64,000 nt of DNA from Pseudomonas sp. Irchel 3H7. Lineage in GTDB: Bacteria; Pseudomonadota; Gammaproteobacteria; Pseudomonadales; Pseudomonadaceae. This document shows, piece after piece, positions 27,761 to 36,878 of the stretch; the first letter of the stretch is position 1, and every line of letters starts with the position of its first letter. Below the pieces are notes generated by a model. That model saw only the letters and a program-made list of their open reading frames with translations, searched no databases and was not told where the DNA came from. The DNA lies in contig NZ_FYEA01000004.1 of assembly GCF_900187605.1 (NCBI RefSeq), positions 317,674-381,673 of the forward strand, given 5' to 3'. The translations under genes were made by a program, and so were the position numbers.

Positions 27761-28933
27761 ACGACAGCTCTACACATCACCCTGATCAGCGAAACCTTTC
27801 CACCGGAAATCAACGGGGTGGCCAATACTCTTGGCCGCTTGTGCGATGGGCTGCGCGCGCGTGGCCACCAAGTGGAACTGGTGCGCCCGCGTCAGGCCGG
27901 TGATCCACAGCGCAGTGAAGATGACGCGTTGCTGTTGTGTCGCGGCTGGCCACTGCCGGGGTATCCGGGGCTGCAATGGGGTCAGTCGTCGATGCACAAG
28001 CTGCTGCGACGCTGGAAACGTCAGCGTCCCGATGTGCTGTACATCGCCACGGAAGGCCCACTCGGCTTATCGGCCCTGCGTGCGGCGCGGCGTTTGGGCA
28101 TTTCGGTGGTCAGCGGGTTTCACACCAACTTTCAGCAATACACCAGTCAGTACGGCCTCGGACTGCTGACGCGAATGCTGACGCATTATTTGCGCTGGTT
28201 TCACAATCGCTCGGCCATGACTCTGGTGCCGAGCGTCAGCCAGCGACTGGAACTGGAGCGACGCCATTTCGAGCGCTTGGCGCTGTTGTCGCGCGGTGTC
28301 GACAGCCAGCTATTTCATCCAAGCAAACGGCTGAATGCCTTGCGTGAGCAATGGGGCCTGTCCGAGCAGGACATTGCGGTGATTCACGTAGGACGACTCG
28401 CGCCGGAGAAGAACCTTGGCCTGCTCAAACGCTGCTTCGAAAAACTGCGGGACACTTATCCACAGCGCAATCTGAAACTGATCGTGGTCGGCGACGGGCC
28501 GCAACGGCTAGCGCTGGAAAAGGATTTGCCCGAGGCGATTTTCTGCGGCTCACAGCGTGGTGAAGCGTTGGCGGCGCACTACGCGTCCGGCGATATATTT
28601 CTGTTTCCCAGCCTGACCGAAACCTTCGGCAATGTCGTGCTGGAGGCACTGGCCTCGGGACTTGGTGTGGTGGCTTACGATCAAGCTGCAGCGGCGCAGC
28701 ATATTCGCCATGGTTACAACGGCGTGCTGGCGATGCCCGGTGATGAACAGGCGTTCTGCGAGGCGGCGGCGTGGTTGCTGGAAGAGGATGAGGCGTTGCG
28801 CTGCGTGCGTTTGAATGCGCGGCAGCATGCGAGCCGCCAGGGATGGCCGGCTGTTATCGAGCAGTTTGAAAAGCATTTGCGCGGGGCTTGTGTGGGGGAG
28901 CAAGTGGTGCCGAATGCGCAGACATTGCCTTGA
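27758..28933 (+). CDS. Glycosyltransferase family 4 (GT-B fold)
   Basis: 391 residues from ATG 27758; ATG 27734 is possible. The N-terminal ISETFPPEINGVANTLGRL, then SGFHTNFQQYTSQYG (about 120-135), LSRGVDSQLFHP and the donor-site region VVGDGPQRLALEK with PSLTETFGNVVLEALASGLG (about 285-305; the E-x7-E motif) mark a retaining GT4 enzyme of the alpha-mannosyltransferase/GlcA-diacylglycerol synthase type. The acceptor is probably a lipid or surface glycan but is not determined. It lies 64 bp after cysZ with a start-covering hairpin. Confidence 0.85.
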   Translation: MTTALHITLISETFPPEINGVANTLGRLCDGLRARGHQVELVRPRQAGDPQRSEDDALLLCRGWPLPGYPGLQWGQSSMHKLLRRWKRQRPDVLYIATEGPLGLSALRAARRLGISVVSGFHTNFQQYTSQYGLGLLTRMLTHYLRWFHNRSAMTLVPSVSQRLELERRHFERLALLSRGVDSQLFHPSKRLNALREQWGLSEQDIAVIHVGRLAPEKNLGLLKRCFEKLRDTYPQRNLKLIVVGDGPQRLALEKDLPEAIFCGSQRGEALAAHYASGDIFLFPSLTETFGNVVLEALASGLGVVAYDQAAAAQHIRHGYNGVLAMPGDEQAFCEAAAWLLEEDEALRCVRLNARQHASRQGWPAVIEQFEKHLRGACVGEQVVPNAQTLP

Positions 28934-28952
28934 ATCCAGGCGACTTGGAGAC

Positions 28953-29026
28953 CGCCATCGCGAGCAGGCTCACTCCTACAGGGGAAATGCATTCCAATTG
29001 TAGGAGTGTGCCTGCTCGCGATGGCG
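28953..29026. repeat. REP-type palindrome, family B
   Basis: CGCCATCGCGAGCAGGCTCA... and the complementary ...GTGTGCCTGCTCGCGATGGC arms around an 18-bp centre. It lies between the convergent glycosyltransferase and ene-reductase genes. Confidence 0.88.
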
Positions 29027-29042
29027 TCAGTAAGGGCGCTGG

Positions 29043-30146
29043 TTAAACCAGCGTCATCAACGCCTCACGGCTGAACGGCAAAATATCCTGTTCACGCCCT
29101 TCGCGGACTTTTTGCGCCCAATCCGGATCGACCAACAGCGCACGCCCCACCGCGACCAGATCGAATTCCTCTTTGTTCAAACGCTCCAGCAGGTTCTCCA
29201 GACTGGCCGGTTGCGCGACCTTGTCGGTGTTGACCATGAACTGCAGGAACTCGCCATCGAGACCGACGCTACCGACGGTGATGGTCGGCTTGCCGGTGAG
29301 CTTGCGGGTCCAGCCTGCCAGGTTCAGCTCGGAACCATCGAACTCCGGCTCCCAGAAACGCCGCGTCGAGCAGTGGAAAATATCCACACCGGCGTCGGAC
29401 AACGGCTTGAGGAATTCGCCCAGTGCTTCTGGGGTTTGCACCAGACGCGCGGTGTAATCCTGCTGCTTCCACTGCGAGAAACGGAAGATGATCGGGAAAC
29501 CTTCGCCAACGGCCGCACGCACCGCTTGAATCAGTTCGATGGCGAAGCGCGAACGGTTGGCCAGGCTGCCGCCGTATTCGTCGCTGCGCTGGTTGCTGCC
29601 TTCCCAGAAAAACTGGTCGATCAGGTAACCGTGCGCACCGTGGATTTCCACGCCGTCCATGCCGATGCTTTGTGCGTCTTTGGCCGCTTGAGCGAAGGCG
29701 GCGATTACGTCCTTGATGTCCTGTTGGGTCATGCCGTGCACCACGACCTGACCGTCCTTGAGTTTTTCCGACGGGCCGTAAGCCGGCACGCTGGCGTCCG
29801 GCTCGGTGCCGATGCGACGCACGCTGCCCACATGCCACAACTGCGGAACAATCTTGCCGCCTTCAGCGTGAACGGCGTCGACGACTTTCTTCCAGCCAGC
29901 CAATGGCGCGTCACCAAAGAACTGCGGCACGTTCGGGTAACCGTTGGAGGCGATGTGGCCGACGGTGGTGCCTTCGGTGATGATCAGGCCGACACCGGCC
30001 GCTGCGCGACGACGGTAGTACTCGATGACTTTCGAATTAGGCACGCCGCCCGGGGAGAAGGAGCGAGTCATCGGCGCCATGACCACGCGGGTCGGCAGTT
30101 CGAGGGCACCGAGGTGGAACGGTTTGAACAAGGCTTGAACGGGCAT
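29043..30146 (-). CDS. Old-yellow-enzyme-type ene-reductase
   Basis: 367 residues, an FMN-binding TIM barrel: N-terminal FKPFHLGALELPTRVVMAPM, PQLWHVGSVRR (about 98), GVEIHGAHGYLIDQFFWEGS (about 176-195; the H-x2-H substrate-binding pair) and NQRSDEYGGSLANRSRF, then the VAVGRALLVDPDW end motif. It reduces activated C=C bonds, nitro groups or xenobiotics with NADPH (NemA/XenB class). It is a single gene flanked by REP elements on both sides. Confidence 0.92.
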   Translation of the reverse strand: MPVQALFKPFHLGALELPTRVVMAPMTRSFSPGGVPNSKVIEYYRRRAAAGVGLIITEGTTVGHIASNGYPNVPQFFGDAPLAGWKKVVDAVHAEGGKIVPQLWHVGSVRRIGTEPDASVPAYGPSEKLKDGQVVVHGMTQQDIKDVIAAFAQAAKDAQSIGMDGVEIHGAHGYLIDQFFWEGSNQRSDEYGGSLANRSRFAIELIQAVRAAVGEGFPIIFRFSQWKQQDYTARLVQTPEALGEFLKPLSDAGVDIFHCSTRRFWEPEFDGSELNLAGWTRKLTGKPTITVGSVGLDGEFLQFMVNTDKVAQPASLENLLERLNKEEFDLVAVGRALLVDPDWAQKVREGREQDILPFSREALMTLV

Positions 30147-30251
30147 CGATGGGCTCCACAGAGAAGGCTTTATGACGGCGATAATATGGAGACGCGAACC
30201 CTTTGAACAGCACTATTGATTTGGGTGATTAAGGATTAAAAGACGCAAAGC

Positions 30252-30329
30252 AAAAGATCGCAGCCTTCGGCAGCTCCTACATGGGGTTTTGAGGTCTCCT
30301 GCAGGAGCTGCCGAAGGCTGCGATCTTTT
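30252..30329. repeat. REP-type palindrome, family A
   Basis: AAAAGATCGCAGCCTTCGGC... and its reverse complement ending ...CTGCGATCTTTT, centre about 20 bp. Located between the ene-reductase and glutathione peroxidase genes. Confidence 0.9.
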
Positions 30330-30341
30330 GATCTTGCTGTT

Positions 30342-30824
30342 TCAGCTCAGCGCTTTTTCAATCGCATGCACAATGGTCGGATCATCCGGCGCCGTACGCG
30401 GCGAGAACCGCGCCAACACCCGGCCGTCCTTGCCGAGCAAAAACTTTTCGAAATTCCAGGTAATGTCACCGGGAAACTCCGCGCCCTCGCCCGCCAACAG
30501 ACGGTAGAGCTGATGACGCTCGTGGCCGTTGACTTCGAGCTTGCTCGACAACGGAAACGTCACGCCATAGTTAAGGCTGCAGAAGTCCTGAATTTCTTTT
30601 TCAGAACCGGGTTCCTGACCGGCAAACTGGTTGCACGGCAGGCCCAGCACACTGAAGCCTTTGCCTTTGAATTGCTGATGGAGGTTTTCCAGCGCCGCGT
30701 ACTGTGGGGTCAAGCCGCACTTGGAGGCGACGTTGACCACCAGCACGACTTGGCCCTTGAACGGCGCCAGCGGTAGCTCCTGGCCATCCAGGGCTGTCAA
30801 CTTAAGGTCGTGAAAAGCACTCAT
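30342..30824 (-). CDS. Glutathione peroxidase (thiol peroxidase)
   Basis: 160 residues from ATG 30824 (GGAG upstream). Catalytic triad residues are visible: Cys in NVASKCGLTPQY (about 36), Gln in LPCNQFAGQEPGSE (about 71) and Trp/Asn in ITWNFEKFLLG (about 125). It is a cysteine-type enzyme that reduces hydroperoxides, in bacteria often with thioredoxin. A position next to slyD is conserved in Pseudomonas. Confidence 0.94.
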   Translation of the reverse strand: MSAFHDLKLTALDGQELPLAPFKGQVVLVVNVASKCGLTPQYAALENLHQQFKGKGFSVLGLPCNQFAGQEPGSEKEIQDFCSLNYGVTFPLSSKLEVNGHERHQLYRLLAGEGAEFPGDITWNFEKFLLGKDGRVLARFSPRTAPDDPTIVHAIEKALS

Positions 30825-30895
30825 GACGAACTCCAGGATTCCCATGTTCTACTCGAAACAGCCACTTGGCGAGGCCACCAAGGACAGCCGCGGAC

Positions 30896-30918
30896 TAAAA
30901 AGGCGCCCGCAGGCGCCT
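30896..30918 (-). terminator. Terminator of slyD
   Basis: AGGCGCC, loop CGCA, GGCGCCT (30901-30918), followed on the minus strand by TTTTT. Confidence 0.85.
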
Positions 30919-30947
30919 CTCCAGTACTCGAAGCTTAGCGCAGAAAA

Positions 30948-31433
30948 TCAGTGGTGATGGCCACCTTCGCCATGGACGTGGCCATGAGCGATTTCTTCCT
31001 GGCTGGCGTCACGGATGTCAACGATCTTCACTTTGAAGTTCAGGCGCTGACCGGCCAGTGGGTGGTTACCGTCGACAGTCACGTCGTCGCCGTCGAGGTC
31101 ACGGATGGTGACGATTTGCATCTGGCCGTCCGGCGCCGAAGCGTGGAACTGCATGCCGACTTCCAGCTCGTCAACGCCTTCGAACATGCTGCGGCTCAGG
31201 GTGCTGACCAGCTCAGCAGCGTATTCACCGTAAGCGTCTTCCGGCTCAACGGAAACTTCCAGCTCGTCACCAACAGCTTTGCCTTCCAGCGCTTTTTCCA
31301 AGCCTGGAATGATGTTACCTGCGCCTTGCAGGTAGACCAGCGGAGCGCCGCCGGCGGAGCTGTCGATGACCTCACCAGCGTCGTTGGTCAGGGTATAGTC
31401 GATGGAGACAGCCTTATTGGCGGCGATCAGCAT
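30948..31433 (-). CDS. slyD: FKBP-type peptidyl-prolyl isomerase SlyD
   Basis: 161 residues from ATG 31433. It has the FKBP core KAVSIDYTLTNDAGEVIDSS (about 7-26), GAGNIIPGLEKALEGK, the insert-in-flap domain and a C-terminal histidine-rich tail (EIAHGHVHGEGGHHH) that binds nickel or zinc. It is a cytoplasmic folding helper and metallochaperone. The start codon region overlaps that of the divergent DUF3565 gene, so the two cannot have independent leaders. Confidence 0.93.
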   Translation of the reverse strand: MLIAANKAVSIDYTLTNDAGEVIDSSAGGAPLVYLQGAGNIIPGLEKALEGKAVGDELEVSVEPEDAYGEYAAELVSTLSRSMFEGVDELEVGMQFHASAPDGQMQIVTIRDLDGDDVTVDGNHPLAGQRLNFKVKIVDIRDASQEEIAHGHVHGEGGHHH

Positions 31434-31728
31434 GGGGCGAGACCTTTTGCATAAGAATATAGAAAGGCCAAGTTTAGCGAAGCAAACGCGCGAAAGCGAA
31501 CACAACCCGGACAAACGGGTTTCGACGATCGCAGGCTTCCATCAAGACGAAGAAGGCCATTGGGTGGCCGAGCTTTCCTGTGGCCACACCCAACACCTGC
31601 GCCATCAGCCGCCCTGGCAATCACGTGCCTGGGTGCTCGACCCGGCGCAACGTATTGAAAAAATAGGCCAACCCTTTGCCTGCGGTTGGTGCGCACAAGG
31701 CTCGGTTAGCGATAACCTTGGCGACTGA
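31432..31728 (+). CDS. DUF3565 zinc-ribbon-like protein
   Basis: About 98 residues; the start is uncertain (ATG 31432, ATG 31402 or a downstream TTG). The conserved part is STIAGFHQDEEGHWVAELSC followed by GHTQHLRHQPPW, and IGQPFACGWCAQGSV near the end. The Cys/His pairs suggest a small metal-binding domain. Members are conserved in Pseudomonas with no known function. The start overlaps the slyD start in divergent orientation, and pta follows 60 bp downstream. Confidence 0.72.
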   Translation: MGRDLLHKNIERPSLAKQTRESEHNPDKRVSTIAGFHQDEEGHWVAELSCGHTQHLRHQPPWQSRAWVLDPAQRIEKIGQPFACGWCAQGSVSDNLGD

Positions 31729-31788
31729 ATTTCGGCAGATTGTCAGTAAAAGATGATCGCCATTGCCATGCACCCTTAGAGAATTCGC

Positions 31789-33888
31789 ATGCAAACTTTT
31801 TTTATCGCGCCCACCGATTTTGGCGTGGGTCTGACCTCCATCAGCCTCGGGCTGGTGCGTACGCTGGAGCGAGCGGGCCTGAAAGTCGGCTTCTTCAAAC
31901 CGATTGCGCAGCCGCACCCCGGCGACACCGGCCCTGAACGTTCCACCGAACTGGTGGCGCGCACACATGGCCTGAAACCACCGCAGCCGCTGGGCCTGGC
32001 CCACGTCGAGCGGATGCTTGGCGACGGTCAGCTCGATGAGTTGCTCGAAGAAATCATCACCCTGTATCAGCAAGCCGCCATCGGCAAAGACGTGCTGGTC
32101 GTCGAAGGCATGGTGCCGACCCGCAGCGCCAGCTACGCCGCGCGAGTCAACCTGCACCTGGCCAAGAGCCTCGATGCCGAGGTGATTCTGGTTTCGGCGC
32201 CGGAAAACGAAGTACTTGCCGAGCTGTCCGGTCGCGTCGAGTTGCAGGCGCAATTGTTCGGTGGGCCGAAAGACCCGAAAGTCCTCGGCGTGATCCTCAA
32301 CAAGGTCAAGACCGACGAGAGCATGGACGCCTTCGCCACGCGTCTGAAAGAGCATTCGCCGTTGCTGCGCAGCGGTGATTTCCGTCTGCTTGGCTGCATT
32401 CCGTTCCAGCCTGAACTCAACGCACCACGCACCCGTGACGTCGCCGACCTGATGGGCGCGCAAGTGCTCAATGCCGGTGACTACGAAACCCGGCGCATGA
32501 CCAAAATCATCATTTGCGCACGGACCATGCGCAACACAGTCGAGCTGCTCAAGCCCGGCGTGCTGGTGGTGACACCGGGTGATCGCGACGACATCATCCT
32601 CGCCGTCAGCCTGGCGGCGATCAACGGCGTGCCGCTGGCCGGTCTGCTGCTGACCAGCGACACCTTGCCTGATCCACGCATCATGGACTTGTGCCAAGGC
32701 GCGTTGCAGGCCGGTTTGCCGGTGTTGTCGGTGAGCACCGGCTCTTACGATACCGCCAACCTGCTCAACGGCCTGAACAAGGAAATCCCCATCGACGACC
32801 GCGAGCGTGCGGAAATCATCACTGATTTTGTCGCCAGCCATCTCGACGCCAAGTGGCTGCACCAGCGTTGCGGCACGCCACGGGAAATGCGCCTGTCGCC
32901 CGCCGTATTCCGCTATCAGTTGATTCAGCGCGCGCAGGCGGCGAACAAGCGCATAGTCCTGCCCGAAGGCAGCGAGCCGTTCACCGTGCAAGCGGCGGCG
33001 ATCTGTCAGGAACGCGGGATTGCCCGTTGCGTGTTGCTGGCCAAACCTGCAGACGTCGAAGCGGTCGCTCGCGCCCAAGGCATCGTGCTGCCGCCGGGGC
33101 TGGAGATTCTCGATCCGGATTTGATCCGCGAGCGCTACGTCGAGCCGATGGTCGCCCTGCGCAAAACCAAAAGCCTCAATGCACCAATGGCCGAGCAGCA
33201 GCTGGAAGACACCGTGGTGATCGGCACCATGATGCTTGCACTGGATGAAGTCGACGGCCTGGTCTCGGGCGTGATCAACACCACCGCCAATACCATCCGC
33301 CCGGCCCTGCAGTTGATCAAGACTGCCCCGGGCTGCACGCTGGTGTCGTCGGTGTTCTTCATGCTCTTCCCGGAGGAAGTGCTGGTTTACGGTGACTGCG
33401 TGATGAATCCGCACCCGAGCGCCAGCGAACTGGCCGAGATCGCCCTGCAAAGCGCTGACTCGGCGGCGGCATTCGGCATCACTCCGCGTGTGGCGATGAT
33501 CAGCTACTCCAGCGGCGAATCGGCCACCGGCGAAGAAGTCGAGAAAGTCCGCGAAGCCACCCTGCTCGCCCACGAACAACAGCATTCACTGCTGATCGAC
33601 GGCCCGCTGCAATACGACGCTGCTGCCAACGCCGACGTGGCCCGGCAACTGGCGCCGAACAGTCAGGTGGCCGGCCGCGCCACGGTGTTTGTGTTCCCCG
33701 ATCTGAACACCGGCAACACCACGCACAAAGCCGTGCAACGCAGCGCCGATTGCGTCAGCCTCGGGCCGATGCTGCAAGGCCTGCGCAAACCAGTGAATGA
33801 CTTGCCGCGCGGCGCGCAGGTCGATGACATCGTCTACACCATCGCCCTCACCGCGATTCAAGCCGCCAACCGACCTATGGATGTGTAA
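31789..33888 (+). CDS. pta: Phosphate acetyltransferase (long form)
   Basis: 699 residues. N-terminal P-loop-like/BioD-type domain (1-220, FFIAPTDFGVGLTSISLGLV), a DRTGG domain (about 225-340) and the catalytic PTA domain (about 375-695; RIVLPEGSEPFTVQAA, APMAEQQLEDTVVIGTMMLA, FPDLNTGNTTHKAVQR). It interconverts acetyl-CoA and acetyl phosphate. In other pseudomonads ackA sits beside pta; here the gap to the upstream DUF3565 gene is only 60 bp and no ackA is present. The acyltransferase gene starts directly after its stop. Confidence 0.95.
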   Translation: MQTFFIAPTDFGVGLTSISLGLVRTLERAGLKVGFFKPIAQPHPGDTGPERSTELVARTHGLKPPQPLGLAHVERMLGDGQLDELLEEIITLYQQAAIGKDVLVVEGMVPTRSASYAARVNLHLAKSLDAEVILVSAPENEVLAELSGRVELQAQLFGGPKDPKVLGVILNKVKTDESMDAFATRLKEHSPLLRSGDFRLLGCIPFQPELNAPRTRDVADLMGAQVLNAGDYETRRMTKIIICARTMRNTVELLKPGVLVVTPGDRDDIILAVSLAAINGVPLAGLLLTSDTLPDPRIMDLCQGALQAGLPVLSVSTGSYDTANLLNGLNKEIPIDDRERAEIITDFVASHLDAKWLHQRCGTPREMRLSPAVFRYQLIQRAQAANKRIVLPEGSEPFTVQAAAICQERGIARCVLLAKPADVEAVARAQGIVLPPGLEILDPDLIRERYVEPMVALRKTKSLNAPMAEQQLEDTVVIGTMMLALDEVDGLVSGVINTTANTIRPALQLIKTAPGCTLVSSVFFMLFPEEVLVYGDCVMNPHPSASELAEIALQSADSAAAFGITPRVAMISYSSGESATGEEVEKVREATLLAHEQQHSLLIDGPLQYDAAANADVARQLAPNSQVAGRATVFVFPDLNTGNTTHKAVQRSADCVSLGPMLQGLRKPVNDLPRGAQVDDIVYTIALTAIQAANRPMDV

Positions 33889-34791
33889 ATGCTGGATTTT
33901 CTACCTGCACCGTTGCGCGGCGTGATTGCCTCGCTGCTGTTGGCACTTAATACGATTCTGCTGTGCTCGTTTCTGTTCTGCGTGGCGCTGATCAAAGTGT
34001 TGCCGTTCGATTTCGCCCGGCGAGCTTCGCTCTGGCTGATGAGCCATACCCATGAAGCGTGGATCAGCAACAACAAGGGCTGGATGAACCTGGTGCGCCG
34101 CACGCGCTGGCACATCAGCGGTTTGCAAGGCCTCGACTATCAACACTCATATCTGATCACCAGCAACCACCAGAGCTGGGTCGATATTCTGGTGCTGCAA
34201 TACGTGCTCAACCGCCGTATTCAGCCGCTGAAATTCTTCCTCAAACAGGAACTGATCTGGGTACCGGTGATCGGTCTGGCCTGGTGGGCGCTGGGCTTTC
34301 CGTTCATGAAACGCTACTCCAAGACGTACCTGGCCAAGCACCCGGAGAAGAAAGGCAAAGACCTGGAAACCACCCGTAAGACTTGCGCGAAGTTTCGTAA
34401 TAACCCGGTGGGAATTTTCAACTTCGTCGAAGGTACGCGGTTCACTGAAGGCAAGCATGCGCAGCAGCAGTCGCCGTTCAAATACCTGCTCAAGCCCAAG
34501 GCTGGCGGAATTGCGTTTGTGCTGGATGCGATGGGTGAACAGCTGGAGTCGATCGTCAACGTGACGATCCACTACCCGGCCGGGCGTCCCGGGTTCTGGG
34601 ACCTGCTGTGCGGCAATGTGCGCGATGTAGTGGTGCACTTTGAGGAGCTGAAGATTCCGCAGCAGTTCATTGGCAAGAATTACGATCAGGACGGCGAATA
34701 TCGATTGCAGTTTCAGGGCTGGATCAATCAGCTGTGGCTGGACAAGGATGCGCTGCTGGAACAGATGCACCGCGAATATCCAGCGAATTAA
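33889..34791 (+). CDS. PlsC-type lysophospholipid acyltransferase (YihG-like)
   Basis: 300 residues with an N-terminal membrane helix (about 10-35), the NHxxxxD acyltransferase box NHQSWVDI (about 88-95), a second box FVEGTRFTEGKH (about 182-193) and further hydrophobic stretches. It acylates lysophosphatidic acid or related lysolipids at the inner membrane; the YihG-like subgroup affects acyl composition. ATG follows the pta stop with no gap (TAAATG), so it is translationally coupled to pta. Confidence 0.9.
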   Translation: MLDFLPAPLRGVIASLLLALNTILLCSFLFCVALIKVLPFDFARRASLWLMSHTHEAWISNNKGWMNLVRRTRWHISGLQGLDYQHSYLITSNHQSWVDILVLQYVLNRRIQPLKFFLKQELIWVPVIGLAWWALGFPFMKRYSKTYLAKHPEKKGKDLETTRKTCAKFRNNPVGIFNFVEGTRFTEGKHAQQQSPFKYLLKPKAGGIAFVLDAMGEQLESIVNVTIHYPAGRPGFWDLLCGNVRDVVVHFEELKIPQQFIGKNYDQDGEYRLQFQGWINQLWLDKDALLEQMHREYPAN

Positions 34792-34875
34792 AGATCAAAA
34801 GATCGCAGCCTTCGGCAGCTCCTACAGGGTGTACGCCGATCCAATGCAGGAGCTGCCGAAGGCTGCGATCTTTTG
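34792..34875. repeat. REP-type palindrome, family A
   Basis: AGATCAAAAGATCGCAGCCT... and complement ending ...GCTGCGATCTTTTGA; it starts right at the acyltransferase stop. Confidence 0.9.
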
Positions 34876-34891
34876 ACACTCTCAAAGCGAC

Positions 34892-34930
34892 AAAAAAGCC
34901 CGCCGATGATCACTCATCGGCGGGCTTTTT
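34892..34930. terminator. Bidirectional terminator (acyltransferase / cysNC)
   Basis: AAAAAGCCCGCCGATGA (34893-34909), loop TCAC, and its perfect complement (34914-34930) ending in TTTTT. The A/T tails allow function on both strands between two convergent genes. Confidence 0.92.
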
Positions 34931-34970
34931 CTTGCAGCTTGAAGCTAGAAGCCAGTCGCTGCTTCAGTGC

Positions 34971-36869
34971 TTAGATCGCGCCACGCTTGCGCAGCAGATC
35001 CAGCACTTGCTTGACGCTCTCTTCCACACTCAGCGTCTGCGTGTCGATCACCAGATCGGCATTCAGCGGTACGTCGTACGGGAAGGATTCGCCCGGGATG
35101 TTGTCGCCAGCGGCGGCATACAGACCTTGCGGATCACGCTCGGCGCACACGGCCGGCGAGGCCTGTACGTAGACCGTCAGCAGACGATCCTTGCCGATCA
35201 GATCCTTGGCTTGCTCACGCCCTTCAGCGCTTGGCGCGACGAACGAGGCCAAGGTCAGCAGACCCGCTTCGTTGAACTGACGCGCGACGTGCGCGGCACG
35301 ACGCCAATTCTCGGTGCGACCGGCGCGATCCTGTGGCAGGCCTTTGTTCAGGTCCTGACGCAGGTTCTGGCCATCCAGCACAAACACCGCACGGCCCATG
35401 TCGAACAGCTTGCGCTCGACCGCGTAAGCCAGCGTGCTCTTGCCCGCCCCCGACAGGCCGCTGAACAGCACAGTGGCCGGTTGCTGACCGAAGCGCTGAG
35501 CGCGTTCTTCAGTGGCAACATGCGCCAGTTTGCCGTGATGGGTGGCGGTACCGTGGGTCACTGGCTGCGCGACGATCATGCCGGCGCCAACGGTACCGTT
35601 GGTCAAACGGTCGATGATGATGAACGCGCCGGTGGTGCGGTTGCTTTCGTAACCGTCGAGGGCGATCGGCGCGTCGAGCGCGATCTTCACCTTGCCGATT
35701 TCGTTGAGCTGCAACGCGCTCGCCGGGCCTTCTTCGAGGGTGTTGACGTCGACCTTGTTGACGATGCTGGCGATCGAGCCCGGCACGTAACTGGTGGCGC
35801 GTTTGATGTCGTATTTCTTGCCAGGCAGCATCGGCTCTTCAGCCATCCACACCAGCATCGCTTCGAAGCTGTCGGTGACCGGCGGCACGTTGTCGGCATG
35901 CACCAGCAGGTCGCCACGGGAGATGTCGATTTCGTCTTCCATGGTCAACGTTACCGCCTGACCTGGACCTGCGTGTTCCAGCTCACCTTCGAAGGTAACG
36001 ATGGATTTCACGCGGCTACTCTTGCCCGACGGCAGCACCACGACTTCGTCGCCCTTGTGCACGATGCCGCTGGCCAGGGTGCCGGCGAAACCACGGAAGT
36101 TCAGGTTCGGACGGTTGACGTACTGCACCGGGAAACGCAGATCGGTGAAGTTGCGGTCGCCCGCGACTTCCACGGTCTCGAGGATTTCCATCAGCGACTG
36201 GCCGGTGTACCACGGCGAGCGCTCGGACTTGTTCACCACGTTGTCGCCCTTGAGGGCAGACATCGGCACGAAGTGCATGCTGGTCGGCTTCATCTTCAAG
36301 CCTTCGGCGAACTTCAGGTAGTCAGCCTTGATCGACTCGAACACGCCTTCATCGAAGTCCTTCAAGTCCATCTTGTTGATGGCGACGACGATGTGTTTGA
36401 TCCCCAGCAACGAAGCGATAAAGCTGTGGCGACGGGTCTGGGTCTGCACGCCGTAACGCGCGTCGACCAAAATGATCGCCAGGTCACAGGTGGAGGCACC
36501 GGTGGCCATGTTGCGGGTGTACTGCTCATGGCCGGGCGTGTCGGCGATGATGAATTTGCGTTTGGCGGTGGAGAAATAGCGGTAGGCGACATCGATGGTG
36601 ATGCCCTGCTCACGCTCGGCCTGCAGGCCGTCAACCAGCAACGCCAGGTCGATGTCATCACCGGTGGTGCCGACTTTCTTCGAATCGCGGGTAATCGCTT
36701 CGAGGTGATCTTCGTAGATCATCTTCGAGTCGTGCAGCAGGCGCCCGATCAGGGTGCTCTTGCCGTCATCGACGTTACCGCAGGTCAAAAAGCGCAGCAG
36801 TTCCTTACGTTCGTGCTGGCCCAGGTAGGCGAGGATGTCCTCGCTGATCAAATCAGATACGTGCGACAT
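34971..36869 (-). CDS. cysNC: Bifunctional sulfate adenylyltransferase subunit 1 / APS kinase
   Basis: 632 residues. The CysN part (1-440) is an EF-Tu-like GTPase: [20 protein letters not shown] (P-loop, about 32-51), [18 protein letters not shown] (G3, about 112) and [10 protein letters not shown] (G4). The CysC part (about 455-632) is an APS kinase with P-loop [16 protein letters not shown] and [14 protein letters not shown]. It drives ATP sulfurylase with GTP and then phosphorylates APS to PAPS. It forms an operon with cysD, 9 bp upstream. The NC fusion is usual in Pseudomonas. Confidence 0.96.
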   Translation of the reverse strand: MSHVSDLISEDILAYLGQHERKELLRFLTCGNVDDGKSTLIGRLLHDSKMIYEDHLEAITRDSKKVGTTGDDIDLALLVDGLQAEREQGITIDVAYRYFSTAKRKFIIADTPGHEQYTRNMATGASTCDLAIILVDARYGVQTQTRRHSFIASLLGIKHIVVAINKMDLKDFDEGVFESIKADYLKFAEGLKMKPTSMHFVPMSALKGDNVVNKSERSPWYTGQSLMEILETVEVAGDRNFTDLRFPVQYVNRPNLNFRGFAGTLASGIVHKGDEVVVLPSGKSSRVKSIVTFEGELEHAGPGQAVTLTMEDEIDISRGDLLVHADNVPPVTDSFEAMLVWMAEEPMLPGKKYDIKRATSYVPGSIASIVNKVDVNTLEEGPASALQLNEIGKVKIALDAPIALDGYESNRTTGAFIIIDRLTNGTVGAGMIVAQPVTHGTATHHGKLAHVATEERAQRFGQQPATVLFSGLSGAGKSTLAYAVERKLFDMGRAVFVLDGQNLRQDLNKGLPQDRAGRTENWRRAAHVARQFNEAGLLTLASFVAPSAEGREQAKDLIGKDRLLTVYVQASPAVCAERDPQGLYAAAGDNIPGESFPYDVPLNADLVIDTQTLSVEESVKQVLDLLRKRGAI

Positions 36870-36878
36870 GACAGCCCC

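Noticed and set aside
31621..33585. 654-codon open frame antisense to pta
   Set aside because: Composition shadow of pta. No ribosome site or family features.
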